DNA of 44,963 nt, from the NCBI GenBank assembly GCA_017512495.1, contig JAFWGF010000038.1:1-44963 (forward strand). Direction: 5' to 3'. Below, one piece after another: positions 40,671-44,963 of the stretch; position 1 is the stretch's first letter; the number at the start of each line of letters is the position of its first letter. The notes under the pieces are model-generated. The model searched no databases, had not been told where the DNA came from, and was given only the letters and a program-made list of their open reading frames with translations. Source of the stretch: Bacilli bacterium. Its GTDB lineage: Bacteria; Bacillota_I; Bacilli_A; RF39; UBA660. Position numbers and translations under genes: made by a program.

Positions 40671-41357
40671 TCAAGTCCTATTATGTTTTAAAAATTCTCT
40701 TAACAATTTAGTTAAAGCTCTCTTCTCAATTCTTGAAACATAACTTCTAGAAATACCCATCTTTTTAGAGATACTTTTCTGTGTTTCTTCTTTCTTATTA
40801 TCTAAACCATAACGGTCAATTATTATTCTCTTTTCCCTAGGTGTTAAAACATCCAAATACTTGTATAACAAATTAATATTATCTTTTAATTCAATGTCTT
40901 CTGAAAAATCTTTATCCTCTACTTCTAAAATATCTCCTAAAGCAATTTCATTACCATCTTTATCATAACCAATTGCCTCATTAATAGAAACATCTTTATT
41001 ATACTTATTATTCTTACGAAAATACATAAGTATTTCATTCTCAATACATCTAGCACAATAAGTAGTAATTTTAACATTCTTATTAGGAGAAAAAGTATCT
41101 ACTCCTTTAATTAAACCAATAGTACCAATACTAATCAAATCATCTTGATCAGTATAATTATTATCATATTTCTTAGCAATATGTGCAACTAATCTTAAAT
41201 TATGCTCAATTAATTTATTACGAGCAGTAATATCTCCTTCCATTTTTTTCTTTATACATTCTTCTTCCTCTGAACTAGATAATGGTTTTAAAAAAACATC
41301 ATTAGAATAACTACCAGTAAAACAAAATAAACTTCTTATTAATTCAATTAAAAACAT
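40671..41357 (-). CDS. sigK: SigK-like sporulation sigma factor with an apparent pro-sequence
   Basis: 228 residues. It shows the typical SigE/SigK core: PLSSSEEEECIKKKMEGD, ARNKLIEHNLRLVAHIAKKY, DLISIGTIGLIKGVDTFSPN, TYCARCIENEILMYFRKN, and region 4 with DRYGLDNKKEETQKSISKKMGISRSYVSRIEKRALTKLL (split by one loop). The N-terminus (MFLIELIRSLFCFTGS, then YSNDVFLKPL) aligns with the Bacillus pro-sigma-K, whose pro-sequence is cut before a tyrosine after serine. AGGTGAT precedes the ATG. This suggests a sporulating or ex-sporulating ancestry; the function in this host is inferred. Confidence 0.85.
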   Translation of the reverse strand: MFLIELIRSLFCFTGSYSNDVFLKPLSSSEEEECIKKKMEGDITARNKLIEHNLRLVAHIAKKYDNNYTDQDDLISIGTIGLIKGVDTFSPNKNVKITTYCARCIENEILMYFRKNNKYNKDVSINEAIGYDKDGNEIALGDILEVEDKDFSEDIELKDNINLLYKYLDVLTPREKRIIIDRYGLDNKKEETQKSISKKMGISRSYVSRIEKRALTKLLREFLKHNRT

Positions 41358-41384
41358 ATAATCACCTAAGTAATTATATGTCTA

Positions 41385-42791
41385 TTATCTTTTTAACTTT
41401 CCCATTACAGTCTTATATGATGATTTTAAGAATTCTTTATTACTAATATATGCATAAATACAAACAACTAGTAAATTAAAGATATCTAAGTATAGATTAC
41501 GTTGATAATAAAGAATTATTGAAAAAGTAAATATTATTATACTTTTTAAAACTAAACCTTTTTCTAATTTAATATTAACATATTTTTTTAAATCAATATG
41601 TCTATATAACATCATTACAAAGTATGATATTGCGGTTGATATAGCTGCTGCATATAATCCAATTCTTTTAATAAATATTATATTAATTAAAATATTAATA
41701 ATAGCTCCCATTACAGCAGTAGATGCAACTTGTTTAGATAATTTCTTAGCAAGATAAACTTGACTATATAAACAAATAGCTACATTGAAAACACTACCTA
41801 AAACTAAATATGGTATATAATTATATGCTCCATTATATTTTGCGTTTATAAGTATTGGAAAAACAAATGGCATACAAGCAATCATTCCTACTCCCATCGC
41901 AATAAATAGTTTCATGATTGTATTAAATATATCAGAAAAGAATTCATCACGATCTTTACTATTAATATGTAAAGCAGCACTTTCACTCCAACTTAAATTA
42001 AATACTCCAGTTAAACTAGAAATAATTGTTGGAAACTTATTACTAATCGCATATAAACCATTAGCTGATGCTCCTAAAACAATTGAAATAATACTTCTAT
42101 CACTAACATTAACTATCCACCAACTAACACCATTAGGTATTAAAGGTATTGAATACTTATACATTTCTTTTAATAGTTTATGATCAACTAATTTAAAATC
42201 TATTTTAGAAGCTAATTTTAATCTAATAAATAAATATAATGAACAAATAAAATTAGCTAGAGCCATAGATATAATCATACCTTCTGCTCGTAATCCTACA
42301 AAACAAATCAAGAAAATGTTTGAAAATATTGTAGTAATACCAGTAAGAATACAACTAATAGAAAAATCTACAGTCTTACCAAATCCCCTAGCTATCTGTA
42401 AGAAATTACCTGATAAAACACAGACAATTATATCTGCTAGGATTAACCATCTAAATGGTATTGTTACAAAACAAGTAACAATTATATATAAAATACTAAA
42501 TATACTTAAACTAATTAATAAAACATAAAAGTTATTACTAATCAATTTCTTAGTATCTTTTTCACTACCTCTAGAATCAATTAAGTACCTAAAAATACTC
42601 ATTTCTAATTCTAAAGTAATGATTGGAACAAGTAATGTTACATAAGTTTGAATTAAATCAACTAATCCATAATCACTAGTAGCTAAATAAGCTGTATATA
42701 AAGGAAGTAAGAAAAATGATATTAATTGTGTACATACTTTTCCTAAGAAAATAATAATTGTATTCTTAGCTAATTGCTTTTTCTTATTCAT
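41385..42791 (-). CDS. Wzx/MATE-type polysaccharide flippase
   Basis: 468 residues with about 12-14 membrane segments, typical of MVF/PST flippases. LAKNTIIIFLGKVCTQLISFFLLPLYTAYL at the N-terminus (one transmembrane pair) and YSIPLIPNGVSWWIVNVSDRSIISI in the middle are family blocks. It likely flips lipid-linked oligosaccharide or teichoic-acid precursors across the membrane. The substrate is unknown. Its start overlaps the VanZ-like gene end by 8 nt. Confidence 0.88.
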   Translation of the reverse strand: MNKKKQLAKNTIIIFLGKVCTQLISFFLLPLYTAYLATSDYGLVDLIQTYVTLLVPIITLELEMSIFRYLIDSRGSEKDTKKLISNNFYVLLISLSIFSILYIIVTCFVTIPFRWLILADIIVCVLSGNFLQIARGFGKTVDFSISCILTGITTIFSNIFLICFVGLRAEGMIISMALANFICSLYLFIRLKLASKIDFKLVDHKLLKEMYKYSIPLIPNGVSWWIVNVSDRSIISIVLGASANGLYAISNKFPTIISSLTGVFNLSWSESAALHINSKDRDEFFSDIFNTIMKLFIAMGVGMIACMPFVFPILINAKYNGAYNYIPYLVLGSVFNVAICLYSQVYLAKKLSKQVASTAVMGAIINILINIIFIKRIGLYAAAISTAISYFVMMLYRHIDLKKYVNIKLEKGLVLKSIIIFTFSIILYYQRNLYLDIFNLLVVCIYAYISNKEFLKSSYKTVMGKLKR

Positions 42792-43239
42792 TTAATCTCC
42801 TCCTTTTATATATTAAATAATAAATATAAGTAGCTAAACTACCACCTATAGTATCAATCAATACATCGAGTACTTCTCCACTACGTCCAGAAACAAAAGT
42901 TTGATGTATTTCATCACTACATGCATATAATAATACCACAATTATACTAATAATTATACTTTTCTTACTTAATCCAAATTCTTTTAAGAAACTAATTATT
43001 AGTAAACCTAAAATAAAATACAAAGTAAAATGAGCAGTCTTTCTAACAAATACAACTGTCTTTTCAATATATTTTTCTTTCTCTTCTTCTGTTAACTTTC
43101 TATGTAAAATAGTCTCAGTAAATTTAACTATTACACTATCGCTCTTTTTCTCAGATACTTCACCATTATCAGCACTTAAAGAAAATATAAAAGCCATACA
43201 TAATATAATAAGTATAAATTTAATTATCTTTATAATCAT
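42784..43239 (-). CDS. VanZ-like family protein
   Basis: 151 residues, four membrane segments. Family blocks: FVRKTAHFTLYFILGLLI and YACSDEIHQTFVSGRSGEVLDVLIDTIGGSLATYI. VanZ-like proteins are linked to glycopeptide (teicoplanin) resistance or phosphate-lipid handling, but most are uncharacterised. A TGATATAAT (43255-43263) lies just upstream as a probable extended -10 promoter; the flippase follows in the same operon. Confidence 0.9.
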   Translation of the reverse strand: MIIKIIKFILIILCMAFIFSLSADNGEVSEKKSDSVIVKFTETILHRKLTEEEKEKYIEKTVVFVRKTAHFTLYFILGLLIISFLKEFGLSKKSIIISIIVVLLYACSDEIHQTFVSGRSGEVLDVLIDTIGGSLATYIYYLIYKRRRLNE

Positions 43240-43254
43240 ACTTTCACCATAATT

Positions 43255-43263
43255 ATTATATCA
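43255..43263 (-). promoter_or_regulatory. Extended -10 promoter of the VanZ-flippase operon
   Basis: TGATATAAT on the minus strand, 15 nt before the start codon, with no clear -35 box. Confidence 0.5.
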
Positions 43264-43270
43264 TAATAAA

Positions 43271-43293
43271 CAAAAAAGAAGCATATAGCTTCT
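43271..43293 (-). terminator. Rho-independent terminator of the surface-protein gene
   Basis: AGAAGC and GCTTCT pair around a 5-nt loop and are followed by a T run on the minus strand, 13 nt after the stop codon. Confidence 0.88.
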
Positions 43294-43305
43294 ATTATTT
43301 TTGTA

Positions 43306-44963
43306 TTACTCTACAACATATGGATCTGCCATACTACCAGTACCACTTACATATTCAGTGCCTGGTTTTAGAGATATTACAGGGCGAACGCCACTAGAGG
43401 TATGAACACTAGCTTTATTAAGACCAGAAGAATCAATATAAGATCCATATGAATACCAAACATAAAAACTTGTTGGCGAAGCACTCCAGTAATTTCTTCC
43501 TGAACTTTTAATATTACCATTATTTAGTAACTGTGTTTCTGGAAATGCTATTAGTCCTACAGGATATGTCAATTGTGCTTTAGTATTTGACATACTAAAT
43601 CTATCAGTTATATTAACACAGTTTAAATCATTTGTTGCATTATGATTTTTAAAAGTTAAAGAAGATGTTATATCTCCACCATTCGAATCCCAACCGTTTA
43701 GTGCTAATATACTTCTATCATTACAAAAGATTGTATCTTCCAGTTTTGAAGTATAGTTTGTCATATATCTTTTATACCATGCATCTATTCCTGTCTTTAT
43801 GGTCGAATTTATTTGATTGACATCATTAGAACTTAACATATTTATTAACGCTGTAGGTTCATCAATTACATCGCTTAATTGAGTATAATAAATACTTGAA
43901 TCACTTATATAATTAATATAATTCACTACTGCACAACTTGTTCCTGTACTAAAACACGTATAATGATGTGTAGAAATCAAATTTTGATTTTCACCTAGCA
44001 CATAATCCCATATTTCTTTTATATCACCAGTTAAGGTATATATTCCCCCACTGTAACTAACGCTTGAACTATATTTGTAGATATTTGCTACACTAACATA
44101 TTGATAGAATGAATCCCCTGTATTAGGAGAAATATGTATAAGATTAGCACAAGTTGCACTTGTTCCAGTACAAGCGTATTTGTTTTTATAACTAGAATAC
44201 TGACCATTAAACCAATCTTCATATTTTACAAGTGTTGGATTATTTATGGTATATGTACCATTTCCATTATCAGTATAAGTATCACCTATCATCATAGATA
44301 CAGTCAAATTGCCACCAATCAAACTCTTATAACTCAAATACGTACTACTCTCTGCTAATACATATCTCGCTTGTGTATCTGAACCACTACCTCCAGTCCA
44401 TAAAATGTATTTTCCTACTAATTCGCTATAATCACTTAAATTCGAAATTGGTTGAGGATTGATCAATGTATATTGATCAGTTGCTATATTTCCATAATCT
44501 ATTGCATCAGAATAATAATAACTAGTATTTATTGACATAATACTGTCCCGAATATAGCTCGTTTTAGAGGTCCCAGTTCCAGGATAACTTTTGTTATACA
44601 TATAACCAACATAAGCTGGGGAATCATAATTTTGATTAAATTGTAATGTCCCAAATTCTGAATAATGAGAATCTCCTTTTAACGTTAAAACATAATATGT
44701 TGTACCACTACTTAATGCATCTATCAAATACAAAGTTGCACATGTTCCAGTTGAAGATGTGCTTTTACATGTGTATTGTCCAGTTTGGATTGTGCCTGTT
44801 GTAATGGTTCCATTAAGTGAAAAGACATTATTTGTTTTATCATATGCGTAACTTGTTCCATAATAGTATGTTGTAGACATTGATTGTGTTGTTCTAGAGC
44901 CATATCCCACATGAGTTCCTCTAGTATTTAAACATTGATTGTTCTCTACTTCACCATTGTAAA
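43306..44963 (-). CDS. Large secreted/surface protein, C-terminal part (runs off the window)
   Basis: At least 552 residues, open at the window edge, so the true start lies beyond it. It is rich in Ser, Thr, Tyr and Asn and contains repeated blocks of one or two Cys per copy: YTCKSTSSTGTCATLYLI, YACTGTSATCANLIHI and YTCFSTGTSCAVVNYI. The C-terminus (SSGRNYWSASPTSFYVWYSY, then GVRPVISLKPGTEYVSGTG) resembles the exported 'WSASPS...VRPVISLK' proteins of gut Firmicutes/Tenericutes. No LPXTG anchor at the end. Function unknown; likely on the cell surface. Confidence 0.75.
   Translation of the reverse strand, partial: YNGEVENNQCLNTRGTHVGYGSRTTQSMSTTYYYGTSYAYDKTNNVFSLNGTITTGTIQTGQYTCKSTSSTGTCATLYLIDALSSGTTYYVLTLKGDSHYSEFGTLQFNQNYDSPAYVGYMYNKSYPGTGTSKTSYIRDSIMSINTSYYYSDAIDYGNIATDQYTLINPQPISNLSDYSELVGKYILWTGGSGSDTQARYVLAESSTYLSYKSLIGGNLTVSMMIGDTYTDNGNGTYTINNPTLVKYEDWFNGQYSSYKNKYACTGTSATCANLIHISPNTGDSFYQYVSVANIYKYSSSVSYSGGIYTLTGDIKEIWDYVLGENQNLISTHHYTCFSTGTSCAVVNYINYISDSSIYYTQLSDVIDEPTALINMLSSNDVNQINSTIKTGIDAWYKRYMTNYTSKLEDTIFCNDRSILALNGWDSNGGDITSSLTFKNHNATNDLNCVNITDRFSMSNTKAQLTYPVGLIAFPETQLLNNGNIKSSGRNYWSASPTSFYVWYSYGSYIDSSGLNKASVHTSSGVRPVISLKPGTEYVSGTGSMADPYVVE

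Noticed and set aside
1..44963. Use of UGA as tryptophan (Mycoplasma code).
   Set aside because: Genes such as ftsW end in TGA at the family-consistent place and tryptophans are read as TGG, so the standard code fits.
1..44963. tRNA, rRNA, tmRNA or known riboswitches.
   Set aside because: No cloverleaf with a CCA-type acceptor, rRNA core motif, T-box or other recognisable class was seen on reading; a covariance-model search could still find one.

Overview
The window is a very AT-rich bacterial chromosome segment, read with the standard code (TGA is a stop, for example for ftsW). It carries a Firmicutes-type gene set: a mraZ-rsmH-ftsL-ftsI division cluster, yqeG-yqeH, yceD-rpmF, and a sigma factor of the sporulation SigK type. 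All genes but one are on the minus strand. No rRNA, tRNA or CRISPR is visible. The composition and the many small membrane-anchored proteins of unknown function suggest an uncultured gut Bacilli or Erysipelotrichia-like lineage; this placement is inference.

Layout, left to right (transcription runs right to left). 1-6.9 kb: end of an AddB-like nuclease/helicase, rpmF, yceD, a membrane-anchored protein, a MYG1-type protein, a zinc metallopeptidase and two flavoproteins. 7.0-8.7 kb: the only plus-strand gene, a membrane-anchored polysaccharide deacetylase with a decayed duplicate domain. 8.8-9.6 kb: a solitary ORF6N protein. 9.7-11.8 kb: ftsW and mraY. 11.9-21.5 kb: a SpoVD/FtsI-like penicillin-binding protein gene split by a 7.7-kb element. 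21.5-25 kb: a LysR regulator and a three-gene ABC exporter. 25.2-32.2 kb: superoxide reductase, a 1212-residue repeat protein, a DUF1292 protein and three membrane-anchored proteins. 32.2-37.7 kb: ftsI, ftsL, rsmH, mraZ, yqeH, yqeG. 37.7-45 kb: two Tim44-like zinc-ribbon proteins, a peptidoglycan deacetylase with Ig-like repeats, a pro-SigK-like sigma factor, a Wzx-type flippase, a VanZ-like protein and a partial surface protein.

The main discovery is the 7.7-kb element at about 12,885-20,621. It sits exactly inside the codons of the catalytic SxxK motif of the penicillin-binding protein. It is bounded by a 14-bp direct repeat (ACGTTTAAAATAGT on the coding strand) and encodes a large serine recombinase at one end. 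Removing one repeat plus the insert on paper rejoins the two parts in frame into a complete 630-residue protein with all three PBP motifs and one PASTA domain. The joined element ends form an imperfect palindrome, as expected of a serine-integrase attP. The cargo is a five-gene operon for a phosphocholine or teichoic-acid-like surface polymer: an LtaS-like sulfatase-fold enzyme, a YidC-TagF fusion, a 58-residue membrane protein, a LicA-like choline kinase and a LicC-like cytidylyltransferase. It has its own promoter and terminator.

The interrupted gene resembles spoVD in domain layout and in its place upstream of mraY and a SEDS gene, and the window also encodes a SigK-like factor with an apparent pro-sequence. 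The element may therefore be an analogue of the sigK 'skin' intervening elements, or a reversible switch between a wall-synthesis PBP and a surface-decoration operon. Both ideas are inference. The structure of the junctions is read directly from the sequence.
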